64,000 bases of DNA from Desulfobacteraceae bacterium Eth-SRB1 (GTDB lineage: Bacteria; Desulfobacterota; Desulfobacteria; Desulfobacterales; ETH-SRB1), in contig RPGP01000001.1 in assembly GCA_004193555.1 (NCBI GenBank), positions 462,156 to 526,155 of the forward strand, in the 5' to 3' direction. The position numbers and the translations under genes are program-made. The notes under the pieces are model-generated. The model was not told the DNA's origin and made no database searches. It was given only the letters and a program-made list of their open reading frames with translations. Position 1 is the first letter of the stretch; each line of letters opens with the position of its first letter. Below, piece after piece: positions 1 through 8,512 of this stretch.

Positions 1-2
1 AT

Positions 3-71
3 GTTGGGGTTGTGGCGGACATACTCGATTTTGTCCCGGAGCTTACCGATAAAATAAATGGTAGCCGTTGA
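3..71 (+). CDS. C-terminal fragment of an upstream gene (unknown)
   Basis: The third forward frame is open from the window edge and reads VVADILDFVPELTDKINGSR before a TGA at 69-71. The residue mix looks like a real protein end, whereas the other two frames do not. Only 22 residues are present, so the family cannot be named. Its position 5' of an RND adaptor gene on the same strand would suit a regulator or outer-membrane factor of the same efflux locus, but this is inference only. Confidence 0.35.
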   Translation, partial: VGVVADILDFVPELTDKINGSR

Positions 72-108
72 CGGCTTGAAACTTGAAATTGGAAATTTGG
101 GAGAGATG

Positions 109-405
109 AAAGAAAAGACGAATATCGAACATCGAACGTCCAGGTAAGCGCAGACTCCGACATCGAATGTTGAATGGAAAAGATGAAAGAAACAGAGGTT
201 GGAGGTCAGATGTCGGTTTTTCATTCGATTTTAAAATAACCTGCCCGCCACCGCCATGCATGCCGAGATAGAAGCAGTATGCTGTGACAGGCGTTGGCAG
301 GCGGGTTTGAGGAGCAGAGCGACATCATTATTCGACGTTCGATGTTCAATGTTGGACGTTCATCTTTTAATATGTTCGATGTTGGACGTTTATTTTTATA
401 ACTTA
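109..405. repeat. Dispersed GAACATCGAACGT-type repeat array with inverted arms
   Basis: This stretch holds many copies of a degenerate unit built on ATCGAACATCGAACGTC. The forward form lies at about 109-190 and the complementary form (TTCGATGTTCAATGTTGGACG) at about 325-400, so the block can fold back on itself. A closely related block lies at 13459-13618. There is no open reading frame worth calling and no spacer structure like a CRISPR array. It fills most of the non-coding space before the adaptor gene. Confidence 0.7.
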
Positions 406-411
406 GAATTG

Positions 412-441
412 TAGGTTGGGTTGAGCGAAGCGAAACCCAAC
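412..441. repeat. GTTGGGTT...AAACCCAAC palindrome
   Basis: GTTGGGTT and AAACCCAAC flank a short GAGCGAAGCG centre, giving a near-perfect hairpin. Sequences of this form are common dispersed palindromes in bacterial genomes. Just downstream, at about 443-470, is a CTGAATATCCTGTAAATCCT-type unit that recurs with one change near 16305-16326. Confidence 0.6.
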
Positions 442-517
442 ATAATCCTGAATATCCTGTAAATCCTGTCAAAGAAGTCTCTTTAAAGGACCTGAATTAT
501 TACCGGAGATTTAAACA

Positions 518-1855
518 ATGAAAAAAGGTTTTATGTTCAAATCAACGCGGGTTGTCGTGGTTCTTGGTTTGTCTGTAGCCATAGCCGTCTTGCTTATAAC
601 GCTGCGGCCCAAAGCAGAGCGCCAGGTTAAAACGGAAACAGGGCGTCTTGTTGAAGTTCTGTCTGTTAAATCTGAAGATTTGAATATGATTATAGATGGC
701 TATGGCACAGTTAAACCACGAGAAACGCTGAAACTTGTGGCAGAGGTCAGGGGACAGATTGTTGACATCCATTCATCCTTTAAGGAAGGATCCTTTATCA
801 AAAAGGGTGTGGCTCTGATCAAAATAGATCCGCGTACGTACAGGCTGGAAGTTGACAGGCAAAAGATCCAGATAAAACAGACCGAAGCCGAGATGAAGAA
901 ATTGCGACAGAATATAAAAAACCTTGATGCCAGCATTGAAATTTCAAAGGCGGACACAGCCCTGGCCAGGGCCGACTTTTCACGTCTGAAAAAACTTTCC
1001 ATTAGAAATGTGGTGTCCCAAACCACTCTTGACCAGGCAGAGCAGAGATATCTTTCAAGCCTTGAGCGTTTGCAGGGGCTTAAAAATCAGTTAGCTTTAA
1101 CCGGGCCTTTAAAAGAGCAGCTTAAAGCGCAGCTTGATATGGGAAAGGTCATGCTTCGCCAGGCAAAACTCGACCTTGAGAAAACAGGCATTATTGCTCC
1201 ATTTGATGGCTGGGTTCTTCAAAAAGATATTGAAAAGGGCCGGCATGTAAGTGCAGGGCAATATATGGGCAGTATTTACAAGGACGGCGCTCTTGATATT
1301 GAGGTCAGCATACCGGCAAAAGATTTCAAGTGGTTTGCAACCGATTTGAACCAGGATGCCATGCCTGATGCTGAAATAATTTTCAGGGACAACAGCAGCC
1401 CACATAAATGGAAAGGATGGGTCGCGAGGATAAAGGCGCAGATGAATGAAAAGACACGGACACTTCCGGTTGTTGTGGAAATCGACAGAAATTCAATAAA
1501 AGATAAAATCAAAAGCGGCATTCAGTTAAGACCGGGCATGTTTGTGACTATACTGATAAAAGGAAAAAAGATTAAACAGGTATTTGTGCTTCCGCGTCAT
1601 GTGGTTCATGCCGGAGATGTGGTCTATGTTATGACGGATAATCGTTTACAGATAAGGCCGGTCAACATTTTGCGAAGATTTAAGGATTCGGTGTTTATAA
1701 ATAAAGGACTATCTGACGGCGAGCTGGTGATTAAATCTCCATTATCCGGCGCAGTAGATGGGATGAAGGTTAGAATTAACGAAACTATTCAGCCACAGAT
1801 TCACACAGACTTGTCCGCCACTGCGAGGCACGAGCGAGCAGGTGAACGCAGATAG
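518..1855 (+). CDS. RND efflux periplasmic adaptor (membrane fusion protein, HlyD/AcrA family)
   Basis: A 445-residue periplasmic adaptor that would link an inner-membrane RND pump to an outer-membrane channel. An N-terminal membrane anchor lies at about residues 12-28 (VVVVLGLSVAIAVLL). A first lipoyl half follows, then a long alpha-hairpin at about 110-215 rich in Lys, Gln and Glu, and then the second lipoyl half with IIAPFDGWV. A beta-barrel region ends the conserved part. The last 20 or so residues (from TIQPQIHTD) are coded by a dispersed repeat and are unlikely to be ancestral. The natural partner, an RND pump, is 8.4 kb downstream on the same strand with unrelated genes between. A typical operon would have them adjacent. 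The transported substrate cannot be told. Confidence 0.9.
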   Translation: MKKGFMFKSTRVVVVLGLSVAIAVLLITLRPKAERQVKTETGRLVEVLSVKSEDLNMIIDGYGTVKPRETLKLVAEVRGQIVDIHSSFKEGSFIKKGVALIKIDPRTYRLEVDRQKIQIKQTEAEMKKLRQNIKNLDASIEISKADTALARADFSRLKKLSIRNVVSQTTLDQAEQRYLSSLERLQGLKNQLALTGPLKEQLKAQLDMGKVMLRQAKLDLEKTGIIAPFDGWVLQKDIEKGRHVSAGQYMGSIYKDGALDIEVSIPAKDFKWFATDLNQDAMPDAEIIFRDNSSPHKWKGWVARIKAQMNEKTRTLPVVVEIDRNSIKDKIKSGIQLRPGMFVTILIKGKKIKQVFVLPRHVVHAGDVVYVMTDNRLQIRPVNILRRFKDSVFINKGLSDGELVIKSPLSGAVDGMKVRINETIQPQIHTDLSATARHERAGERR

Positions 1856-1867
1856 GTTTAAATACAA
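1785..1867. repeat. Dispersed repeat covering the 3' end of the adaptor gene
   Basis: CTATTCAGCCACAGATTC continuing to TGAACGCAGATAGGTTTAAATA matches 16148-16197. This copy carries about 34 extra bases in the middle (about 1811-1843), themselves resembling another repeat. The adaptor stop codon lies inside it. Confidence 0.75.
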
Positions 1868-2122
1868 GTAACCACGGCTTGCCCGCCGTCAGTTTGGCGG
1901 GTTCAAAGTTCAAGGTTAAACTGATTTACCATAAAAATGGCATTAAAAAAGCAGAATAAAGTCCGGATGGTTGGTAAAACCAGTGCGGCCAAATGGTATC
2001 CGTGCGATGAAAATACGGATTGCATAAAATGATAATGAATTAATTGCAAAATTCGAGTTTGGCGCAAGTTAGACACAATTCAGTGCAATTGAACGGCACA
2101 TCTTATTTTTTTTTCGAGTAAT

Positions 2123-3382
2123 ATGGTTAAATTTATCCACACAGCAGACATACATCTCGATAGCCCATTAAAAGGGCTTGAGACGCATGAAGATGCGCCT
2201 GTTGACGAGATTCGCGGAGCTACAAGGCGGGCATTTGATAATCTGATTGAGTTGGCAATAGAGGAGGAGGTTGATTTTATCCTTATTGCCGGTGATCTTT
2301 ATGATGGTGATTGGAAGGACTACAACACCGGCCTCTTTTTCGCCTCCCGGATGGGCCGTTTGTCCAAGGCCGGGATCAAAGTTTTCATTGTTTCCGGTAA
2401 TCACGATGCGGCTAATCAGATCACCAAAACCATGCCCTTGCCTGACAATGTGACTCTTTTTTCTCTCAGGAAACCCCAGTCTGTAAAACTCGATGACTTT
2501 GGCGTTATCATCCATGGACAGAGCTATTCCTTCCGCGCTGTGACTGATAACCTTGCCTCCCAATACCCTCAGAACGATTCCAACTATTTTAATATCGGCC
2601 TGCTTCATACATCCCTGACCGGCCGTGAGGGGCATGAGGATTACGCGCCATGTACTCTGGATGACCTGAAGTCCAAAGGCTATGACTACTGGGCATTGGG
2701 CCATGTCCACAAGCGGGAAATCGTTTCACAAGATCCCTGGATTGTCTTTCCAGGCAATATCCAGGGCCGTCATATCAAAGAAACCGGAGCCAAGGGCGCC
2801 ACACTGGTGACTGTAGAGGAGGGGCGCATTGCTGAGGTTGAAGCGCGCGAACTTGATGTGCTGCGCTGGGCTACCTGCCAGGTTGATCTGTCTGAGTGCG
2901 AGACCTCCGATATGGTTTATGATGCGGTTCGGGAGGGCTTTGAACAGGAACTTGAACAGGCGAACGGTAAGACCCTGTCCCTACGTCTAATTTTGACTGG
3001 AAGATGCCCTGTCCATGCCCAATTGCTTGATCGGACAACGCAGTGGGCCGAGGAATTCCGGGGCATTGCCGCTGGATTCGGCGACGTGTGGCTGGAAAAG
3101 GTGAAGTTTCAGACAAGCCGCAAGAAGAGTCTTGTGGAAATCTTTAGCGAGGATACGCCAATTGCCGGCCTGCTGCAGTCCATTCAACATCTGGAACTGG
3201 ATGGCGATACCATCTTTGGACTGGTACCGGAGTTGTCTGCCTTGAAGAGCAAATTACCGGCTGAGATCCACAGCAGCGATGAGCCCTTTCTTGATCTATC
3301 TCCTGACAAAATTGCAGAGTTGCGTACTGAAGTGCAGGAACTCTTGATTGCCAAACTTCTTCGGCATGGAGGGACCGGATGA
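2123..3382 (+). CDS. YhaO-like metallophosphoesterase, SbcD/Mre11 family DNA exonuclease
   Basis: A 419-residue nuclease subunit expected to work with the ATPase encoded next to it on double-strand ends. All phosphoesterase motifs are visible in the first 200 residues: HTADIHLDSPL, AGDLYDGDW, SGNHDAANQ, LLHTSLTG and ALGHVHKRE. These supply the two-metal centre. The C-terminal third is a capping/ATPase-binding region. The close match to the FGPNEAGKSS-type partner points to the YhaO branch rather than classical SbcD. The stop overlaps the start of the next gene by 4 bases (ATGA), a sign of translational coupling. It lies within the block that separates an RND adaptor from its pump, so it was probably acquired as a module. 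Confidence 0.9.
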   Translation: MVKFIHTADIHLDSPLKGLETHEDAPVDEIRGATRRAFDNLIELAIEEEVDFILIAGDLYDGDWKDYNTGLFFASRMGRLSKAGIKVFIVSGNHDAANQITKTMPLPDNVTLFSLRKPQSVKLDDFGVIIHGQSYSFRAVTDNLASQYPQNDSNYFNIGLLHTSLTGREGHEDYAPCTLDDLKSKGYDYWALGHVHKREIVSQDPWIVFPGNIQGRHIKETGAKGATLVTVEEGRIAEVEARELDVLRWATCQVDLSECETSDMVYDAVREGFEQELEQANGKTLSLRLILTGRCPVHAQLLDRTTQWAEEFRGIAAGFGDVWLEKVKFQTSRKKSLVEIFSEDTPIAGLLQSIQHLELDGDTIFGLVPELSALKSKLPAEIHSSDEPFLDLSPDKIAELRTEVQELLIAKLLRHGGTG

Positions 3383-6300
3383 GGCTGAAGCGTCTCGATC
3401 TGAAGGCCTTTGGTCCTTTCACTGACCAGACCCTGGAGTTTAACTCCGAGGAGCCTGGCTTCCACATAATTTTCGGGCCAAACGAGGCAGGGAAAAGCAG
3501 TTCACTCCGGGCGCTCAAGGCCCTGCTGTATGGGTTCTCTCAACAGACGCCTGATAATTTCATTCATAATTATGATCAACTACTTGTCGGTGGCTGTCTT
3601 GAAAATAGCGCTGGAGAAGAAATTATCTTTCAGCGTCGAAAAAAGCGTATTGGCGATATTATTGATGAGGCGGGTAATCCCCTTGATTTGGGTGCCTTAG
3701 CTCCATTTCTCCACGGCGTTGAACCGGAAATCTTTGAATCCCTCTACGGCATTGATCATGACAGTTTGGTACGAGGTGGTAAAGAAATTCTTGCCCAGAA
3801 AGGCGAGGTGGGCCAAGCTCTGTTTGCCGCCGGCGCAGGCATTTCCTCACTGCGGGAGGTCATTGATCAGCTTGAAAAAGAGGCAGCAGACCTGTTCAAA
3901 TCGGCAGGACATCTGCCTGAGATCAACAAGGCTGTCAAAAGATTCAAAGAACTGCAAAAAGAGGTCAAGGCGCTCAGCCTTTCTTCCAGGGAATGGAAAG
4001 AGCATCAGAAAGCTCTGAAAAATGCTGTGGCAAAACGGGAAGCTTTAGAAAAAGAACGAGACCATAAGAATAAAGAGTTGCATCGTTTGGAGCGGCTGGA
4101 GCAAGCCATTCCTGAGCTGGCTTCTTTGAAATCCTGGCAGGACCAGATGCCGGCCTTGGAAAAGGTTATTCCTCTGCCCCCGGATTTTGCCGAAAGGCGC
4201 CGGCAGGTTAGCCAGGAAATGCGCGAGGCAGGGCAGCAACTGCAGAGAGATACTGACCGTCAGGTAAAACTTGAAGAGAAGCGCAAGGCCATCTCGTTCA
4301 ATAAGGATCTCCTGAACCATGCAGAGAGGGTGGATGATTTTCATCAGCGTCTTGGTGAATACCGCAAGGGACAGAAGGACAGGCCGGAAAGAAATGGTAT
4401 GCGGATCAGCCTCCGTAGAGACGCTGCCAGCTTGCTGCAGCAGGTGCGGCCGGATTTGCCTTTGGAAGCGGTGGAGACTCTGCGGCCTGTGCTTGCCAGG
4501 AAAAGAACTGTGCAGACATTAAGCTCCAAATATGAGGCAATAAACCAGCAGCTTACGCTGGCACAGAAGCAGGGCAAGGCAGCAGAGCAGGAGCGTGAGG
4601 AGGTAAAGAAAGGCCTAACTGCAATACCGGAGGCCAGGGAACCTCAGAACCTTTTCCAGGCCGTGAAGCTGGCACAAAAGGCTGGGGATGTTGATGCGCA
4701 TCTGGAAAAGAGCAGGAATGAGGTTGAACTGAACAAAAAAGAATGCTTTGTAGCACTCAAGCGGATTGGCCTCTGGTCTGGTGATTTGGCAGCACTCGTG
4801 GAACTCTCTTTGCCGCTTTCTGAAACTGTGCAGCAGTTTGAGACTAATTACAGCGAGATTGCTGATAAAAGGCGTGAGATCGAAAAGGATCGTAAAAATG
4901 ATGAAAAGGATCTGAAGAACGCTCTGGCTGAGATCAAAAAGGTGGAATATGCGGGTAAAGTTCCTTCAGAGGAGGAGTTGGCCCGGACCCGTGAAAAACG
5001 GGAGCAGGGTTGGCAGCTTTTGCGGCGGCAGTGGCTTGATCAGGAGGATGTGACCGAAGAAAGTCAGCTCTATGATCCTGAACAGCCGCTTTCTGAGGCC
5101 TATGAGGGATATGTGTGGCAGGCGGATCTTATTGCCGACCGGTTGCGCCGGGAGGCAGACAGGGTAGCCAATACAGCGGCCCTTCGTGCCCGAGTAGAGA
5201 CCCTGCAAGAGACCCTGGCAGAGAATGTCACTGACAAAGAAACGCTTGATCTGCGAACACAAGAATTTGATCTATCCTGGCGCCGAGTGTGGCAGCCTGC
5301 TGAAATCACCCCGTTATCCCCAAAGGAAATGAACGGCTGGCTAATTGAGATGGATAAACTGCGCTTCAAGGTAAATGACATCTTTAAAAAGGAACAGGAA
5401 ATCGGGCTCGATGTGAAGCGAAGAAAAGATCTTAAGCAGGCCATACAAAAAGAGCTTAATTCCATGGGTGAGGAGGAAGCGCCTGCCGGTGAAGAGCTCG
5501 GTCCTGTTCTGATTTTAGCAGAGACTGTCCTGGAGAGAATTGCCGGCCGGAAGATGGATCTTGAAAAATTAAAAGAGACGCAGGAAAAAGCGGAAAAGGT
5601 TTTTCATCAGGCAGAGGAAGATCTTAAAGCTGCGCAGGAGGCCCTGGCCAAGTGGCAGGAGCAGTGGCGAAAGACGCTTTTTGGTTTGGGACTTAAGGAC
5701 GAGGTCTCTACTCTTGAAGCCATTGACCTTATTGAAACCCTGCAGAGCTGCTTTGACAAGTTGAAAGAGGCGGATGATCTTAAAAAGCGCATTGACGGCA
5801 TTGACCGTGATGCGGCTGAGCTTGAGAAGGAGGTTAATGCCCTGCTTGAGAAGGTGGCCCCTGACATGTTGGCCTTGCCTCTGGACCAGGCAATTTTGCA
5901 ATTGCGGACCATGCTCAGCGAGGCACAAAAAGACGGCGCCCTGTATGACAAACTTTCTGAGGACTTAGACTCGCTGCAGGAGGATGTCTTTGCTGCCAAA
6001 AAAACTTTGCAAACTGCAAATGAACAGATGGATGAACTCCTTCGGATAGCCGGATGTGAAAAGTCTGAAGAGTTGGCGGCGGTAATCGGCAAGTTTACGG
6101 AATATCAGAGGCTGCAGGAGAAAATTTCTGATACTGAGGCAGTTCTGGCCAAAATCGGGGCTGGTGTACGGATTGAAGAGCTTGATAGACAGGCGGCAGA
6201 GGTTAATGCCGATGAATTGCCCAGCCTGATAGAGTCGCTGAAGAGAAATATTAAAGAAAATATAAATCCTGAAATCAATAGAATTTCTCAGGTGATCGGT

Positions 6301-6882
6301 GAGGAAAACACCAGGCTTGCCGCCATGGATGGCAGCGCCAAGGCTGCTGAGACGGCCGAGAAAATGGAACAGGAGCTGGCCCGGATACAGCGGCTGTCTG
6401 AGAGGTATGCGCTGTTAAAGCTGGCCTCCAAAATTTTGCAGCAGGAAATCGAACGCTACAGGGAAGAACATCAGGACCCTGTTTTGAAAATTGCCTCCGG
6501 GCATTTTAACGATTTGACCATGGGCTCCTTTGCCGGCCTGCGCACCGATGTGGATGATAAGGGTGAACCTGTTCTCGTCGGTGTACGGCCGGATAACTTG
6601 CGTCTGACAGTGGAAAAAATGAGTTCGGGAACCCGCGACCAGCTATTCCTTGCCCTGCGACTGGCCACACTTGAGTGGCGCCTTGAAACCAGCGAACCAA
6701 TGCCATTTATTGTAGATGATATTCTGATCAACTTTGATGATGAGCGGTCCAAGGCGACCCTCTCGGTCTTGGCTGATTTATCAAAGAAAAACCAGGTGAT
6801 TCTTTTTACCCATCACAGGCAGATTGTGGAAGAGGCGAACAGTATTAAAGACAAGCGAGCAATTCAAATCCACGAATTGTGA
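3379..6882 (+). CDS. YhaN-like AAA ATPase, SbcC/Rad50-related
   Basis: A 1167-residue SMC-like ATPase. The N-terminal P-loop is FGPNEAGKSS at about residues 31-40 in a YhaN-type context (LKAFGPFTD, LKALLYGF). The middle, about 170-1000, is almost all charged coiled coil (runs of EK/KE/QE), as expected for an arm that dimerises. The C-terminal half-site has SSGTRDQLFLALRLA as the ABC signature and PFIVDDILINFDDE as Walker B. With the upstream phosphoesterase it would make an ATP-driven end-processing nuclease, in DNA repair or against invading DNA. The four-base overlap with the upstream gene fixes the start at the ATG of MRLKRLDL. No frameshift is seen. Confidence 0.9.
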   Translation: MRLKRLDLKAFGPFTDQTLEFNSEEPGFHIIFGPNEAGKSSSLRALKALLYGFSQQTPDNFIHNYDQLLVGGCLENSAGEEIIFQRRKKRIGDIIDEAGNPLDLGALAPFLHGVEPEIFESLYGIDHDSLVRGGKEILAQKGEVGQALFAAGAGISSLREVIDQLEKEAADLFKSAGHLPEINKAVKRFKELQKEVKALSLSSREWKEHQKALKNAVAKREALEKERDHKNKELHRLERLEQAIPELASLKSWQDQMPALEKVIPLPPDFAERRRQVSQEMREAGQQLQRDTDRQVKLEEKRKAISFNKDLLNHAERVDDFHQRLGEYRKGQKDRPERNGMRISLRRDAASLLQQVRPDLPLEAVETLRPVLARKRTVQTLSSKYEAINQQLTLAQKQGKAAEQEREEVKKGLTAIPEAREPQNLFQAVKLAQKAGDVDAHLEKSRNEVELNKKECFVALKRIGLWSGDLAALVELSLPLSETVQQFETNYSEIADKRREIEKDRKNDEKDLKNALAEIKKVEYAGKVPSEEELARTREKREQGWQLLRRQWLDQEDVTEESQLYDPEQPLSEAYEGYVWQADLIADRLRREADRVANTAALRARVETLQETLAENVTDKETLDLRTQEFDLSWRRVWQPAEITPLSPKEMNGWLIEMDKLRFKVNDIFKKEQEIGLDVKRRKDLKQAIQKELNSMGEEEAPAGEELGPVLILAETVLERIAGRKMDLEKLKETQEKAEKVFHQAEEDLKAAQEALAKWQEQWRKTLFGLGLKDEVSTLEAIDLIETLQSCFDKLKEADDLKKRIDGIDRDAAELEKEVNALLEKVAPDMLALPLDQAILQLRTMLSEAQKDGALYDKLSEDLDSLQEDVFAAKKTLQTANEQMDELLRIAGCEKSEELAAVIGKFTEYQRLQEKISDTEAVLAKIGAGVRIEELDRQAAEVNADELPSLIESLKRNIKENINPEINRISQVIGEENTRLAAMDGSAKAAETAEKMEQELARIQRLSERYALLKLASKILQQEIERYREEHQDPVLKIASGHFNDLTMGSFAGLRTDVDDKGEPVLVGVRPDNLRLTVEKMSSGTRDQLFLALRLATLEWRLETSEPMPFIVDDILINFDDERSKATLSVLADLSKKNQVILFTHHRQIVEEANSIKDKRAIQIHEL

Positions 6883-7048
6883 GTGAAAAATTTAAAGTGT
6901 GTAATTTAAAAGTTCTTTGACTGTTATTCAAGAGTATAGGGCACATGAACTTTCCCCTATTTAGTAGGCACACAGAAAAACTAAATGCTAACTATTTAAG
7001 ATAGCTGCTATCTCTATACCTTGATTCACCATCAAAAAAAGTAAAAAA

Positions 7049-7116
7049 CCTCGTTGATCCTGAGAAATCAGGGTGATAGATTGGTTTTAGCAAAACAAAA
7101 ACTATCATCAACGAGG
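7049..7116. repeat. Inverted repeat upstream of transposase remnant
   Basis: CCTCGTTGAT (7049-7058) and ATCAACGAGG (7107-7116) form perfect 10-base arms around a 48-base loop just before the transposase start. This probably belongs to the left end of the IS element, either as a read-in barrier or as a transposase binding site. I could not find the matching outer terminal repeat on the right. Confidence 0.6.
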
Positions 7117-7126
7117 TGTAATTATT

Positions 7127-8027
7127 ATGGCACAAGGCGTTCTTCCTTTCAAGTATGAAGCTGAGAAAAAAACAACAGGGATGACGGCATTGGCTGGTCT
7201 TCCAGTATATCTGGATTTGGCCAAAGTAATAGGGTTAAGCAAATCGATAGAAAAACATTTAAAAGTACGCAAAGGCGGACAGGGCTGGACTGACAGCCAG
7301 ATTGTGCTTTCTCTTGTACTGCTGAATCTTGCGGGCGGAGATTGTGTTGATGACATAAAGAAACTTGAAGCAGACGATGGATTCTGTGAAGTGCTGAAAA
7401 AGGCTGAGACACATGGTTTGAGGCGAAAAGTCAGAAGGGCATTATTACGTCGCTGGCGTAAAGGGAAAACACGTGCAGTTCTCTGTGATTGGTCACAGCA
7501 AAAAAGGCCCCGAATACAGATATCTGGCAAAGCGGGAAGTCCTGAACAGGCAGCAGGAATTACCGGGCATAGACTCTCAAATAGAGCTTCCTTTCCCAAC
7601 GATGGATATTAAAAACCGCAGGTACAAAGTATTTGGCATGGTTACAAATATGGATTGGGAAGGTGAAAGACTAATACACTGGCTGCATGAAAGATGCGGT
7701 AAAAGCGAAGAAGTCCATGCAGTAATGAAAGATGATTTAGCTGGTGGCAAACTTCCATCAGACGATTTTGGTGAAAATGCTGCATGGTGGTGGATAATGA
7801 TATTAGCGCTTAATTTGAATGCAATGATGAAAAAGCTGGCAATGGGGGTTTCTTGGATATCAAAGAGAATGAAAGCAATTAGGTTTTCTTTTATTAATCT
7901 TCCGGGACGTGTGATAACACGTTCCCGCAGTTTAATAATCCGGTTAACAAAAAACAACCCGGCAATGGAGTTATTGATCAATGCCCGCAAGCAAATTGCG
8001 ATGCTTCAACCTGTTCCCTCCGGGTAG
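7127..8027 (+). pseudogene. IS1380-family transposase, internally deleted and frameshifted
   Basis: The N-terminal part (7127 to about 7475: KTTGMTALAGLPVYLDLAKV, WTDSQIVLSLVLLNLAGGDC, ALLRRWRKGK) and the C-terminal part (about 7473-8027: GHSKKGPEYR, RCGKSEEVHAVMKDDLAGGK, NAAWWWIMILALNLN, FINLPGRVI) are both characteristic of IS1380 DDE transposases. They are in different frames and abut at about 7475-7485. The central catalytic core of roughly 200-250 residues that joins them in intact relatives is missing. One internal deletion therefore removed most of the catalytic domain and changed frame. The copy cannot encode an active transposase but could be moved in trans if its ends are intact. 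Confidence 0.85.
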
Positions 8028-8289
8028 GCTGAAAAGTAAGAAATAAGGAAGCAAAATCGTTTGTCGAGGGAGGGGTGCGCCTAAAAATGGCCAACCAGTA
8101 GTGTTTTTATAAAGTCACAGTAATGTTTGGATTTTTTTCTGAAATTTTTGAAAAAAACACCCATTACAACGATCAAAATATCCATATCTTTTTTTAGGCG
8201 GTGGATTTAGGAAGCACTTTACAATTGTATAATTGATCTTTGTTTGATATATTTCATTTTTGTGTATTTTGATAAAGGAGATTGTCCTG
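8028..8289. other. Non-coding stretch between IS remnant and hsdM remnant
   Basis: AT-rich DNA with no reading frame that resembles a protein. It probably includes the right end of the IS1380 remnant (a GTCGAGGGAGGGGTGCGCC segment near 8064-8082). A ribosome-binding-like AAAGGAG lies at about 8274-8280 in front of the hsdM remnant. Confidence 0.4.
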
Positions 8290-8510
8290 ATGGCCCTTCG
8301 TGAGCCTGCCACGATTGATGAGATCAAATCACACAGTTATGCGCTTGCCCTTGGCCGCTATGTAGGAGCGAAAAAATCGAGGATGATGGTATGCCCTTTG
8401 AAGAGAAGATGCCCGAACTCTCTGCTACATTGTATGAAGAGTTTGCGAAGTCGGCAAAACTCGGAGAAGTAATAAAAAAGAACCTGTTAGCGTTAGGGTT
8501 CGGGATTTGA
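8290..8510 (+). pseudogene. hsdM: C-terminal remnant of type I restriction methylase HsdM, frameshifted
   Basis: The first part reads EIKSHSYALALGRYVGA. After a one-base frame change in GCGAAAAAATCG at about 8367-8380 it continues as EKIEDDGMPFEEKMPELSAT and on to KNLLALGFGI before TGA (8508-8510). This is the characteristic end of HsdM (R-Y-V-G-A/E-E-x-E-D-D-G ... N-L-x-x-L-G-F/Y-G). The catalytic N-terminal part is absent, so this is debris of a type I restriction-modification operon. Its stop overlaps the start region of the next gene, as it would in an intact hsdM/accessory gene arrangement. Confidence 0.8.
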
Positions 8511-8512
8511 CC

